A stretch of DNA of 64,000 nt from Rhodococcus sp. 4CII (GTDB lineage Bacteria; Actinomycetota; Actinomycetes; Mycobacteriales; Mycobacteriaceae): contig NZ_JACCFE010000002.1 in the NCBI RefSeq assembly GCF_014256275.1, forward strand, positions 1,736,001 through 1,800,000, read 5' to 3'. Numbering within the stretch: the stretch's first letter is position 1; each line of letters begins with the position of its first letter. The notes beneath the pieces are model-generated. The model did not search any database. It saw only the letters and a program-made list of their open reading frames with translations, and was not told the origin of the DNA. Position numbers and translations under genes: made by a program. Shown piece after piece: positions 28,701-36,338 of this stretch.

Positions 28701-29104
28701 CCAGCTGCCAGTTCCCCGGCGAAGTCGAAGTCGCCGCCCAGGCCGGCGCCGAGGCCGAGGCCGGCGCCCGCACCGAGACCGACGGCCCCGCCGAGGCCAC
28801 CGCCGAGACCGAGGCCCGCACCCAGGCCGCCGCCCAGGCCGCCACCGACACCCGCGCCGATACCGCCGGCGACGTCATGGACGACATTCGCACCGGCGCC
28901 CACGATCGCGGCCAGATCGGCTCCGCTGCCCGCGAACAATCCCGACTCCGCGACCAGGGGAGCGACGGCGACGATGTCGGCGTGACTCACACCCTGCAGG
29001 CCGGCGGCGCACAGCGCATCGGTCGGGTTGGCGCAGTAGGCCGCGGCCGCCTGCTCGTCGCGAAGAAGGCCGAGGATGAAGTCGAGGACGGCGTTGGTAG
29101 CCAT
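25727..29104 (-). CDS. iniB: IniB-like protein: helical head plus ~1,050-residue Gly/Ala/Leu/Asp repeat
   Basis: 1125 residues. The first ~60 (NAVLDFILGLLRDEQAAAAY, CANPTDALCAAGLQGVS) match the N-terminal domain of IniB-type proteins. The rest is low complexity with irregular repeats of about 11-20 residues such as LDLGAVLGTDAGLGGALSG. The last ~40 residues are acidic and nonrepetitive, ending DLSHDVTGVVDHLEP. No signal peptide is visible. Mycobacterial IniB is about 480 residues, so this one is much longer. ATG at 29104 follows CAGGAGAG. First gene of iniB-iniA-iniC. The repeats could form a beta-roll or elastic scaffold. The long plus-strand frames opposite it are codon-bias shadows. Confidence 0.8.
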   Translation of the reverse strand: MATNAVLDFILGLLRDEQAAAAYCANPTDALCAAGLQGVSHADIVAVAPLVAESGLFAGSGADLAAIVGAGANVVHDVAGGIGAGVGGGLGGGLGAGLGLGGGLGGAVGLGAGAGLGLGAGLGGDFDFAGELAAGLSAALGAALEIGGEIGAQLGAALGAALDAALSLTGGLDLGSALDIGTVVSGALGGALGLGADVTAQLATTLTAAITALPVLNVAGGLTGILAPALSIGGDLGAELGAALGAALGSVVDLGGSLDGDILTGVAGGLDLGAVLGTTLGSVLGVDAGLGGALGGALDAAIGAGGGLGATLDGLLGGDLLGDVAGSLGGVLGTDLGAVLGGALGGVLGAGGDLSADLGGALGATLGSIADLGGGLDLDAILGAGGSLGGALGGLLGGELGVGGDLTAGLGTALDAVLGAGGGLDLGAVLGTDAGLGGALSGILGGVLGAGGDVSADLGGALGGLLGGALDLDGGLGGALSGALDSGLGLDAALGTVLGGALGLDGGLATELGTTLDAVLGAGGVTDIDLGGLLGGGLDLGAGLGLGGDLGLGGELTSELTTALSGALGLGGDAGANLGTVLGGALESGLGLGGVLDTGADLGTTISSALGGVLGVDGDATAGLGAALDAVLGADGGIDLGGATDLGGLLGGAFGAGGAAGADLGAALGGVLGGALETGGALDLDSVLGAEGSIGSTLGTALGGVLGADGGLSATLGSALETALEAGGGLDLDSALDADLGLDAAAGVGGALDGALDAGTELAGGLTGGVDGALGGLLDAGSELTGNVGGAVGGGVAGGADAAAGIGAGVAAGVGAVADAGADLGGSLGTNLVGGLDTAGGLGAGLTSGLTGGLGGLLDTGAGLGSALTGSVGGAVDAVGDVGASVGAVADAGASLDANLGGALDTAADLGGTVGGALDTAANVGGSLGGTVDAAAGLGGGVAGGIEGGVDSAVNATAGLTGGLDATTDAAADLGAGLSGGVGGLGSLGTSVGGALDGAVDGAVDGGAAVGGALDGAASAGGSVAGGASAGADATADATTGGSADLGAVGGIVTDTTGSVAGGLGSTLGGAVDTGADTWSSIDADNAFGADSGLHGATDGSLFADTDSSVDLSHDVTGVVDHLEP

Positions 29105-29180
29105 GGCAATCTCTCCTGTGCTCGTGGATCGGGGAGTTCGGGTGGCCACCACAACTGCTGTGACGGCGAGTGAAATACAC

Positions 29181-29186
29181 GTTATG
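29181..29186 (-). promoter_or_regulatory. -10 element of the iniB promoter
   Basis: CATAAC on the minus strand, in the context TCCATAAC. The same TCCATAAC stands before the second ini locus (46508-46515). Transcription would start near 29174 and give a leader of about 70 bases before the iniB ATG. Confidence 0.5.
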
Positions 29187-29272
29187 GATCGTCGGCCCCC
29201 AGCCCAACGGGGCGGCGCCCCCCACTCGGGGTCCCCGGTATCGGGGATCTCCCACCGGGGGTCGGGCCCTCC

Positions 29273-29302
29273 CCGTTAGGGGATGGGGGGCCGTTAGGGG
29301 AT
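29273..29302. promoter_or_regulatory. Tandem operator-like repeat in the iniB/Hsp70-like divergent region
   Basis: CCGTTAGGGGAT occurs at 29273-29284 and 29291-29302, an exact 12-base direct repeat with an 18-base period. It lies about 90-120 bases upstream of the iniB -10 box and between two divergent genes. A palindrome TCCCCG-GTAT-CGGGGA sits at 29232-29247, and another, GACGGCC-TC-GGCCGTC, at 29380-29395 (about). The LuxR-type regulator encoded two genes away is a candidate binder. Confidence 0.5.
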
Positions 29303-29466
29303 CGGCCCCGTAACTGCCGTCGACCAGCGACGTCGGCGTAACGAAACGGCCACCGCACGCGACAATTCGAGTGACCACGACGGCCTCGGCCGTCACATAC
29401 GACGGCGGCATCGACCGTTTGACACAGGCGGCGGCGTGACGCCCGCCCGGACCACAGGAGTGGAAC

Positions 29467-31299
29467 ATGGCTGCAGCGCTCGGCATCGGTGTCGGTTCGG
29501 TCAATACGGTGGCCGCCGTCGACACGGACGGGGCGGCCGTGACGGATGCCACCGACCTCACCGTGCTGTCCCGCGCGAGCGTGCTGCACCTCTCCCCCGA
29601 CCGGGCGCCGGTACTCGGCGACGACGTCGGGGAACCGGATGCGGTGACGGTGTCCGATTTCGCGAACCGCGTCGGCGACCCGGTCGGGATCCTCACCGAC
29701 GACGGCTCGACGTATTCCGGTGAAGATCTCGTGGCCACGGCCGTCAGCTGCATCGTGCACGAGGCCGCGTCGGGCAGGCACGGACTCCCGACCACGGTCG
29801 TCACCCACCCGACCGTCTGGCCGCCGTACACGGTCGGGGTCCTCGCCGACGCGCTCGAGCAGGCCGGCGTCGCCGGCGCCACCCTCGTGTCGGAGGCGCA
29901 GGCGGTGATGACGTGGCTCGAGCAGACCCGCGGCGCACTCGGCGACGCCCTGACCGTGATCTACGACCTCGGCGGCACCTCGCTCGACATCACCCTGTTC
30001 CGTTCGGACGCGCACGGCACCGAGACGGGGGTGCTCGGCAAGCCGATGCGGTCCGAGGACTTCGGCGGCGCCCACTTCGACCACGCCACCATGCAGTACG
30101 TCCTCGGCAACGTCGCCGAGGAGTTCGGCGACATCGATCCGTTCGCCCCCGACACCGTCGCCGCGCTGACCAGGCTGCGGACCCGCTGCACCGCGGCGAA
30201 GGAAGCGCTGTCGTCCGACACCGAAGCCACCATCGCCATCGCACTGCCCGGCATCTCCACCGACGTGCGGCTGGTCCGCTCGGAACTCGAAGACCTCATC
30301 CGCGAACCGCTGCTGGAATCGGTGACGCTGGTGCGCGAGAGCATCCACGCCGCCGGCCTCGAATCCAGCGACGTGACGCAGGTGGTCCTCACCGGGGGCA
30401 GCGCCTCGATCCCGCTGGTCGCCGAACTGCTGTCCGCAGAGTTGCGGGTTCCCGTCGTCGCAGCCGAACGTCCCGCCCAGACGGCCGCACTGGGTGCGGC
30501 CCTGATCGCCGCCGACACCGTCGCGGGACACGCCGCCGCGCCGACGGTCGCACGCATGCCGGTGGTCGTACCGACCGCGGCGCCGGCCGTGGCAGCATCC
30601 GCGGTCACCCCGGACGTCGCGACGGACGCCGACACCGTGGTCCTCGCCGCCCGCACTCCCGCGCCCGCCCTCGCCGAGCCCGGCCCCACCGGGATGTCGC
30701 GCAAGAAGAAGGCCGGGATCATCACCGCGTCGGCCGCGGCCATCGCTCTCCTCGCCGCCGGCGGGCTGTCGCTGGGCACCGCCTTCGACATCGCACCGGC
30801 GTCCAGCTCCGGTTCCACCACCTCGCAGTCGTCCGGCACGTCGGCGGGCACGGCCCCGACGTCCGGTCTTCCGGCCGAGGCGGCCGCGACCGGCGGCGAG
30901 ACTCCCGGCACCGACGCCGCGGGCGTCGCAGCCGCGACGGGCGCACCCGGCACCGCGGCCGGAGTCGTCACCCCGGTCGCCGCACCCGGCACCGTCCCCC
31001 CGGGCACCGTGGCACCGGCGGTCGCCGCACCGCCGGCGGCAGCGCCGGGCACCGCTCCTGCCCCCGCGGCCGCGGCTCCCGCACCCGCCCCGGCTCCTGC
31101 ACCGGCCCCCGCACCGGCCCCTGCTCCTGCGCCCGCTCCGAGCGTGCCGCAGACGGACGGCGGCGCCGCGATCGCCAACACCATCGTCGGCGGCGCCGGC
31201 GCAGTGGGCGACACCGTCACCGGAGTGGGCGACACGGTCGGCGGCGTCGTCGGCGGCGTCACCGGTCTGGTCCCCGGCGTCCTCGGCAACGGCGGATAG
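29467..31299 (+). CDS. Membrane-anchored Hsp70-like protein A
   Basis: 610 residues. Residues 1-350 have the actin/Hsp70 ATPase layout: LGIGVGSVNT (phosphate 1), YDLGGTSLDITLF (166-178, phosphate 2), LTGGSASIPLV (308-318, adenosine). The Asp of canonical IDLGTT is replaced by Gly. There is no substrate-binding domain. One transmembrane helix lies at about 416-440 after RKKK, so the N-terminus is inside, and the outer part is Ala/Pro-rich then Gly/Val-rich (VGDTVGGVVGGVTGLVPG), echoing IniB repeats. ATG has CAGGAG upstream. Divergent from iniB and followed seven bases later by the LuxR gene. It is probably an envelope sensor or scaffold. Confidence 0.8.
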   Translation: MAAALGIGVGSVNTVAAVDTDGAAVTDATDLTVLSRASVLHLSPDRAPVLGDDVGEPDAVTVSDFANRVGDPVGILTDDGSTYSGEDLVATAVSCIVHEAASGRHGLPTTVVTHPTVWPPYTVGVLADALEQAGVAGATLVSEAQAVMTWLEQTRGALGDALTVIYDLGGTSLDITLFRSDAHGTETGVLGKPMRSEDFGGAHFDHATMQYVLGNVAEEFGDIDPFAPDTVAALTRLRTRCTAAKEALSSDTEATIAIALPGISTDVRLVRSELEDLIREPLLESVTLVRESIHAAGLESSDVTQVVLTGGSASIPLVAELLSAELRVPVVAAERPAQTAALGAALIAADTVAGHAAAPTVARMPVVVPTAAPAVAASAVTPDVATDADTVVLAARTPAPALAEPGPTGMSRKKKAGIITASAAAIALLAAGGLSLGTAFDIAPASSSGSTTSQSSGTSAGTAPTSGLPAEAAATGGETPGTDAAGVAAATGAPGTAAGVVTPVAAPGTVPPGTVAPAVAAPPAAAPGTAPAPAAAAPAPAPAPAPAPAPAPAPAPAPSVPQTDGGAAIANTIVGGAGAVGDTVTGVGDTVGGVVGGVTGLVPGVLGNGG

Positions 31300-31306
31300 G
31301 GCGCCG

Positions 31307-33265
31307 GTGTCCACGCTGCCCTCACCGCTTCCCCCCACGGAACTCGCGGAGCTCGACGGCCCGCAATTGTCCACGCTGGCACTGGTTCTGCTCGGTAGCG
31401 ACCTCGACGAGTCCGTGATCGCCCAGGTTCTCGACGTCGAACCCGATCGTGCCCGTGCCGCCATCGACTCACTCCGGGCGGACGGCTGGGTCGACGGACG
31501 CGACACCCTCGTCCGCGCCGACGGGAAACATCTCAGGACCATCGTCGGCGAGAACCGGCTGCACACGCTGGCCCGCCGGCTGCTCACCCATCACGTCGAC
31601 GGCGGGACGCTCACGCTTCCCGTCGCACGAGCGGTGGCCGCGACCGGAACACCCAGCGCGGAACTGAGTCAATTCCTCTGTGCTCAGGCCGAACTCGCCG
31701 AACCGGCCGCCGCCGTCGCACTGTACGCAGACGCCGGCCGGGTCGGCAGTCTCGGCGACACCGCCGTCGTCGCATACGCCGAGGCCTGCGCACTGAACGG
31801 CGACCTCGACACCGCCGTAGGCCTCGCCGATTCGGTCCTCGAACGATCCGAATCCGTCGCCGGTCCGGAACTTGCTGCGGCCGTCCGAATCTCGGCCGCC
31901 GGCGCCGCCTACTGCGGGATGATCGACCGCAGCGCCGAACTGTACGCGTGGCTCGGCGCCGACCGCGCCGGCGCCGACGCCTCCCTCGCCGCCTCGGTCC
32001 TGGTGGTCGCGGGCCGCCTCGACGACGCCGAGGCCGTCCTCGCGACGAGCGCGGGCGCCCCGCCCACCGCCGCCACCGCCGGCGCCGCCCTCGTCGCGAC
32101 GGGACTCGTGCAGTCGGTGACCGCGTCCGCGAACGCGGCGCTGAACTCCCTCACCCGGGCACTGTCGCTGCCCGGCCGCGCGTCCCGGCCCCGGATCCTG
32201 CCCGACTCCCCCGCCGCGATCACCGCCCTCGCCGCCCTCCACTGCGGCGAACTCGCCCACGCGGACGCCGTCCTCACCCGGGCACGGGAAACCGACCGAC
32301 CCGGCAGTGTCACCGCGAACCGGCACCAGCTCCTCACCGCCTGGACGTCCATGGTCCGCGGCGACCTGACCGCCGCGCAGTCGCGGCTCGACGACCTCGA
32401 CGCCGCGTCGATGCAGCAGCGCGACCTGTTGTTCGTCCACGGCCTGCGGGTGGGCCTGGCCCGGCGCACCGGCGACAACGCCGCACTCCTCCAGGCCTGG
32501 TCGGGAGCGCAGGGCGTCCTCGCGGAGTACTCCGTGGACCTGCTCAGCCTCCTGCCCCTCGGCGAACTGTGGCTGACGTCGATCCGCGTCGGCGAACCCG
32601 CCCGGATCACCCACCTCGTCGAGGACGCGCAGTCGTTGCTGCGGACGCTCGGCGAACCGGCGATGTGGGGGTCGGCGCTGCACTGGTACGGCGTGCAGGC
32701 GTCGATCCTCGCCGAATGTCCCGCAGACCTGATGCCGCACGCGCGCGCACTCGGCGAGGCCGCCAAGGTCAGCACGTACGCGTCGGGGCTCGCGACCGCG
32801 GGTCGCGCTTGGCTGCGCGTGCTGCAGGGCGATATCGACGCCGCCTCCGTCGAGGACGCTGCCCGCACCCTCGACCGGATCGGGCTGCCGTGGGACGGTG
32901 CCCGCCTCGCGGGCGACGCGGCGCTGCGCGCCTCGGACACGAAGGTCGCGACCGCGCTGCTCCAGGTCGCGCGGGCCCTCCGTCAGCCGACGTCCGCGGG
33001 CACCGCCTCCGACTCGACGGTCGTGTCGAGCCCCGGCACGCCGGGATCACTCACCGACCGCGAGGCCGAGGTCGCCGAACTGCTCGTGCAGGGCCTGACG
33101 TACCGGGAGATCGGGTCACGTCTCTACATCTCCGCCAAGACGATCGAGCACCACGTGGCCCGCATCCGGCGCCGCCTCGGTGCCGGGTCGCGGTCGGAGT
33201 TGCTGTCGATGCTGCGGGCGATGGGCCACGGAACTGCGTCTCCGCCGCCTGTGAGTACTTCTTAA
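31307..33265 (+). CDS. LuxR-family transcriptional regulator with TPR-like sensor region
   Basis: 652 residues from a GTG. The N-terminus (about 10-60) looks like a winged helix (LVLLGSDLDESVIAQVLDVE). About 100-560 is a helical, TPR-like repeat region. The C-terminus has a LuxR helix-turn-helix: LTDREAEVAELLVQGLTYRE, GSRLYISAKTIEHHVARIRR. It resembles the C-terminal part of MalT-type regulators without the N-terminal ATPase. In M. tuberculosis the iniBAC activator IniR (Rv0339c) is also a MalT-like regulator. Position next to iniB and behind the Hsp70-like gene, seven bases away, suggests it controls this locus and is co-transcribed with the Hsp70-like protein. Confidence 0.8.
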   Translation: MSTLPSPLPPTELAELDGPQLSTLALVLLGSDLDESVIAQVLDVEPDRARAAIDSLRADGWVDGRDTLVRADGKHLRTIVGENRLHTLARRLLTHHVDGGTLTLPVARAVAATGTPSAELSQFLCAQAELAEPAAAVALYADAGRVGSLGDTAVVAYAEACALNGDLDTAVGLADSVLERSESVAGPELAAAVRISAAGAAYCGMIDRSAELYAWLGADRAGADASLAASVLVVAGRLDDAEAVLATSAGAPPTAATAGAALVATGLVQSVTASANAALNSLTRALSLPGRASRPRILPDSPAAITALAALHCGELAHADAVLTRARETDRPGSVTANRHQLLTAWTSMVRGDLTAAQSRLDDLDAASMQQRDLLFVHGLRVGLARRTGDNAALLQAWSGAQGVLAEYSVDLLSLLPLGELWLTSIRVGEPARITHLVEDAQSLLRTLGEPAMWGSALHWYGVQASILAECPADLMPHARALGEAAKVSTYASGLATAGRAWLRVLQGDIDAASVEDAARTLDRIGLPWDGARLAGDAALRASDTKVATALLQVARALRQPTSAGTASDSTVVSSPGTPGSLTDREAEVAELLVQGLTYREIGSRLYISAKTIEHHVARIRRRLGAGSRSELLSMLRAMGHGTASPPPVSTS

Positions 33266-33385
33266 CCGGGCGGTCGACAAGTACTCACAGGCACGGGCGC
33301 ACCACCGCCCCCGGTGGTGGTGGTCGAGTGTGATGCAGTGTGACCGGGCTGAGTGCGGGGGCGGTCGACAAGTACTCACAGGCAC
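33248..33385. repeat. Hairpin plus 27-base direct repeat sharing the AAGTACTCACAGG motif
   Basis: CCTGTGAGTACTT (33248-33260, overlapping the end of the regulator gene) pairs with AAGTACTCACAGG (33279-33291). A 27-base stretch containing the second arm (33268-33294) is repeated exactly at 33359-33385. Between the copies a GC hairpin ACCACCG-CCCC-CGGTGGT lies at 33301-33318. The first hairpin may terminate the regulator transcript; the direct copy could be a binding site for the next gene. Confidence 0.6.
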
Positions 33386-33473
33386 CGCATGTAACCATTC
33401 GCCTCCAGCGGGCGACACACTGTGCACATGGTGCGATGATGCACCCCTCGAACCGTGCCAGTAAGGATCTTCC

Positions 33474-34649
33474 ATGACCACCGGAGTCGGACTCACCGTC
33501 GGCGATTCGGTTTCCACGGCGGTGGTGACCGCGTCCGGAACCGACGTGAGGACGATCGAACATCCGTCCGTCCTGTTCACGGCCCCGGACGGGACGGTAC
33601 AGCTCGGCGACCCCGGGACGGAATCGACGGGCGCGGTCCGTGACTTCCTCGCCCGCGTCGGGGAACCCGCGGGCATCGAGTACGCGGGTTCGCTGACCCG
33701 GGCGGAGGATCTCGTCGCGACCGCGATGTTCTGCCTGTTCCGGGAGGCCTCGGACGGTCTGACCGGAACGGTGAAGGTCACCGCCACCCACCCGTCGGGC
33801 TGGGCGCCCGAGATCGTCACGAAGCTGCGCGAATCGCTCGACTACATGGGTCTCGGTGAGGCGACTCTGATCGCGGAGTCGGTGGCGCTGACGGCGTCGG
33901 CGGAGTCCCCCGCGCACGGTGCGGCGCTGCTGGCGGCCGGGCTGGCGCTCACCGACGAGGACACGAGCGCGGACACCGAGTCGATTCCCGTCGTCGAGGC
34001 CCCGTTGCACACCGCGTACTCTGCGGTCACGGCGGTGCCCGCGGTCGCCGCCGCTTCCGATGCGTTCCCGCCTGCCGCGACCGAGGCCTCCGCTCCGGCG
34101 AGCGCGCCGACTCCGCCCGTCACACGCACGAACCGTCGCCCGCTGATCATCGCGGGAGTCGCGGCGGCCGCGCTGGTACTGGCGGGTGGGACGCTCGCGT
34201 TCGCGCTGACCGGCCACGGCAGCACCGAGGTCCCGTCGATACAGGACGCTCAGACCGCGCCGGTGACGACGTCGAGCGCCCGGCCCACCACGGTCGGATC
34301 CGTCGTCTTCCCGACTGCGAGCACGCAGGAGGTTGCGCTGACGACGGAGGAGCGGATTCCGGTCCCGGTCGCTCCCCCGCCGGCGCCGGTCGAGACGACC
34401 ACCCCGTTCGTGCCTCCGCCCCCGCCCCCGCCCACGTCGACTCCGGTGATCACTCTCCCGTCGATCACCACGGTTCCGCAGACGACCACGACGACGACCG
34501 CGGCGACCACCACCACCACGACGACGACCCCTCCCGAGACGACCACGAGCACGGAGACGGAGACGGAGTCCGCGGCGGCGATCATCAAGACGACGACGAC
34601 ACCGCCGCCGCCGCAGCAGCGGTCCGCGCTGATAACCCCAGGTGAGTGA
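33474..34649 (+). CDS. Membrane-anchored Hsp70-like protein B, internally deleted ATPase
   Basis: 391 residues. Residues 1-140 align with the first lobe of protein A: GVGLTVGDSVSTAVV at the phosphate-1 position, RVGEPAGIEYAG, and THPSGWAPEIV. Then SPAHGAALLAAGLAL corresponds to PAQTAALGAALIAAD at the end of A's ATPase. The segment between, about 190 residues including phosphate 2 and the adenosine motif, is absent. One transmembrane helix at about 223-245 is followed by a Pro/Thr-rich tail (TTTTTTAATTTTTTTT type). It cannot hydrolyse ATP by the Hsp70 mechanism. The conserved head-TM-tail layout suggests it is functional, perhaps as a dimer partner. The frame is open throughout. Confidence 0.75.
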   Translation: MTTGVGLTVGDSVSTAVVTASGTDVRTIEHPSVLFTAPDGTVQLGDPGTESTGAVRDFLARVGEPAGIEYAGSLTRAEDLVATAMFCLFREASDGLTGTVKVTATHPSGWAPEIVTKLRESLDYMGLGEATLIAESVALTASAESPAHGAALLAAGLALTDEDTSADTESIPVVEAPLHTAYSAVTAVPAVAAASDAFPPAATEASAPASAPTPPVTRTNRRPLIIAGVAAAALVLAGGTLAFALTGHGSTEVPSIQDAQTAPVTTSSARPTTVGSVVFPTASTQEVALTTEERIPVPVAPPPAPVETTTPFVPPPPPPPTSTPVITLPSITTVPQTTTTTTAATTTTTTTTPPETTTSTETETESAAAIIKTTTTPPPPQQRSALITPGE

Positions 34650-34762
34650 GGCTCCTCTCACACCTCCTCGGCGGGCCGACCGGGTCGTAGCTTAAGGTGG
34701 GGCGCTGATACCCACCCCAGAAGGAATCCCTCCGTGAACGGATTCCGTGCAGAAGGGATTTC

Positions 34763-36082
34763 ATGCGTAACGTGCTGGCGCACCGCGCCGCTGTTGTAGG
34801 CGCCTCGGCAATGCTTCTTCTCTTTCCGTTCTCCACTGCCGCCCAGGCCGAACCTGTTACGCAGACCGACGCCACTCAGCTGAGCGCCGACAAGTTGCCG
34901 GCCGAGCTGGTCGAGGCCATCACCCGCGATCTGAAGATCAGCCCGCAGGAGTACCTCGACCGCGCCGCGAAGGCACAGGAGCTGGGTAGCTACGCACAGG
35001 ACTTCCGGGAGCAGCATCCCGACGATTTCGCCGGCGCCTGGATCGGCCTCGACGGCCAGCCCGTCGTCGCGGTCACCACCAGCGAGGCAGCCGACGCCGC
35101 GGCCAAGGCCGGGTACGCCACCCGCATCGCTCCGGTGTCCGCGAACGGCCTGGAGAAGACCCTCTCCGACGTGAACGGCTGGATCGCGGGACTGCCGAAG
35201 GATGTGGCCTCCCAGGTCAACTCCGCGTCGATCGACGTACTCGACAACCGCGTCGTCATCGACGTCGTCAACAGCCCCGCCGGTCAGGCCCTGAACCTGC
35301 CGACGCTGCTCGCCAACGTCAAGGTCATGCTGAGCCCCGGCGGCGGCGGTCCGGTCGAGAAGGGCCCCCTCGCCGGTGACACCTACATCACCTCCGCGGG
35401 TGAGCTGGCGAAGACGCCGATCTCGGAGATCTCCGTGTGCTCGCTCGGCTTCAACGCTGTGGACGACAGCGGCCAGGCGGTCAACATCAGTGCCGGACAC
35501 TGCAACCCCGCCGAGGGCGAGCCGTCGCCGGTCTTCCTCCCGAATCATCAGAACGTCGACGACAGCCAGCAGATCGGAACGTTCGCGCGGTCCTCGGTGG
35601 GCAATCCGGCCGACAAGCTGGACTACTCGGTGATCAAGCTCAACGAGGCGGGCGTCAAGGCCGGCCTGGACCGTCCCGCGGTCCGCGGTGCGAACGGCAC
35701 CACGCTGGAGATCACCGGCACCGCCCGCCCCGTCGTGGGCGCCCCGATCTGCAAGTCGGGTCAGACGTCGTCGTTCACGTGTGGCGTGGTCGCCGCCGAT
35801 CACGTCGAGACGCAGTTGTTCGTCTCCGACGGTTCGAGCCGCACGATCAACGGTTTCGCGGGCACGGCCTGCACCCTCGCGGGTGACAGCGGCGGGGCCA
35901 TCGTCACCGGAACCCTCGCGCTGGGTATCACGAGTGGTTCCAATGCCAGTGGCGCCCCCAACTGCACCGAGGCGAACCTGGTGCTGGCACCGGAGGGTGG
36001 CACGGCCAGCCTGGGTGTCCCGATCGCCGACATCGTCGACACGGTCGGATCCGGGATGCGCGTGCGCACCGTTTCCGACTAG
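34763..36082 (+). CDS. Secreted trypsin-like serine protease with N-terminal prodomain, copy 1
   Basis: 439 residues. Signal peptide 1-29 (FSTAAQA cleavage). A helical prodomain of about 170 residues (KLPAELVEAITRDLKISPQE) resembles the alpha-lytic/streptogrisin propeptide type. The S1 catalytic domain begins near 200 with triad His246 (ISAGHC), Asp287 (LDYSVIKL) and Ser376 (GDSGG). Cys pairs C226/C247, C330/C340 and C370/C401 could form disulfides. Secreted and autoprocessed by analogy to the family. The paralogue follows 256 bases downstream, each with its own terminator, so they are separately transcribed. Confidence 0.88.
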   Translation: MRNVLAHRAAVVGASAMLLLFPFSTAAQAEPVTQTDATQLSADKLPAELVEAITRDLKISPQEYLDRAAKAQELGSYAQDFREQHPDDFAGAWIGLDGQPVVAVTTSEAADAAAKAGYATRIAPVSANGLEKTLSDVNGWIAGLPKDVASQVNSASIDVLDNRVVIDVVNSPAGQALNLPTLLANVKVMLSPGGGGPVEKGPLAGDTYITSAGELAKTPISEISVCSLGFNAVDDSGQAVNISAGHCNPAEGEPSPVFLPNHQNVDDSQQIGTFARSSVGNPADKLDYSVIKLNEAGVKAGLDRPAVRGANGTTLEITGTARPVVGAPICKSGQTSSFTCGVVAADHVETQLFVSDGSSRTINGFAGTACTLAGDSGGAIVTGTLALGITSGSNASGAPNCTEANLVLAPEGGTASLGVPIADIVDTVGSGMRVRTVSD

Positions 36083-36100
36083 TTCTCCGCCGCTGACCCC

Positions 36101-36140
36101 CGAATGCCCGGTGTCCGTTCGCTTGGACACCGGGCATTCG
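36101..36140. terminator. Perfect 16-pair terminator hairpin after protease 1
   Basis: CGAATGCCCGGTGTCC and GGACACCGGGCATTCG flank an eight-base loop, 18 bases after the stop codon, followed by TGTTCGT. Confidence 0.85.
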
Positions 36141-36338
36141 TGTTCGTGGCGTCGGCGATATTTCGGAACTCCTGTCCGCTTTGTCCTGCTGCGTCGTCCG
36201 CCGAGAGTGTTACAGGTGGGAATAGGCGGGGCGAACCCATATAGTCGACTCCGACTGTGTACGGCCTTACCTGTCGGGGGGTCGTATTCGTATGCGCCCG
36301 CGAGGCAACTGCGAACAAACAAACGAAGAAAGGCCCCC

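Noticed and set aside
25739..29173. Very long plus-strand frames (about 1,100 residues) opposite iniB
   Set aside because: They arise because the Gly/Ala/Leu/Asp repeat has strongly biased codons that leave the antisense frames free of stops. The translations are Arg/Thr/Glu- or Pro/Ser-rich with no domain, and no ribosome-binding site fits.
34470..34560. Possible simple-sequence repeat (ACC/ACG triplets) as a microsatellite element
   Set aside because: The triplets encode the Thr/Pro-rich extracellular tail of Hsp70-like protein B in frame; paralogues have similar tails with different codons, so it is protein-level low complexity.
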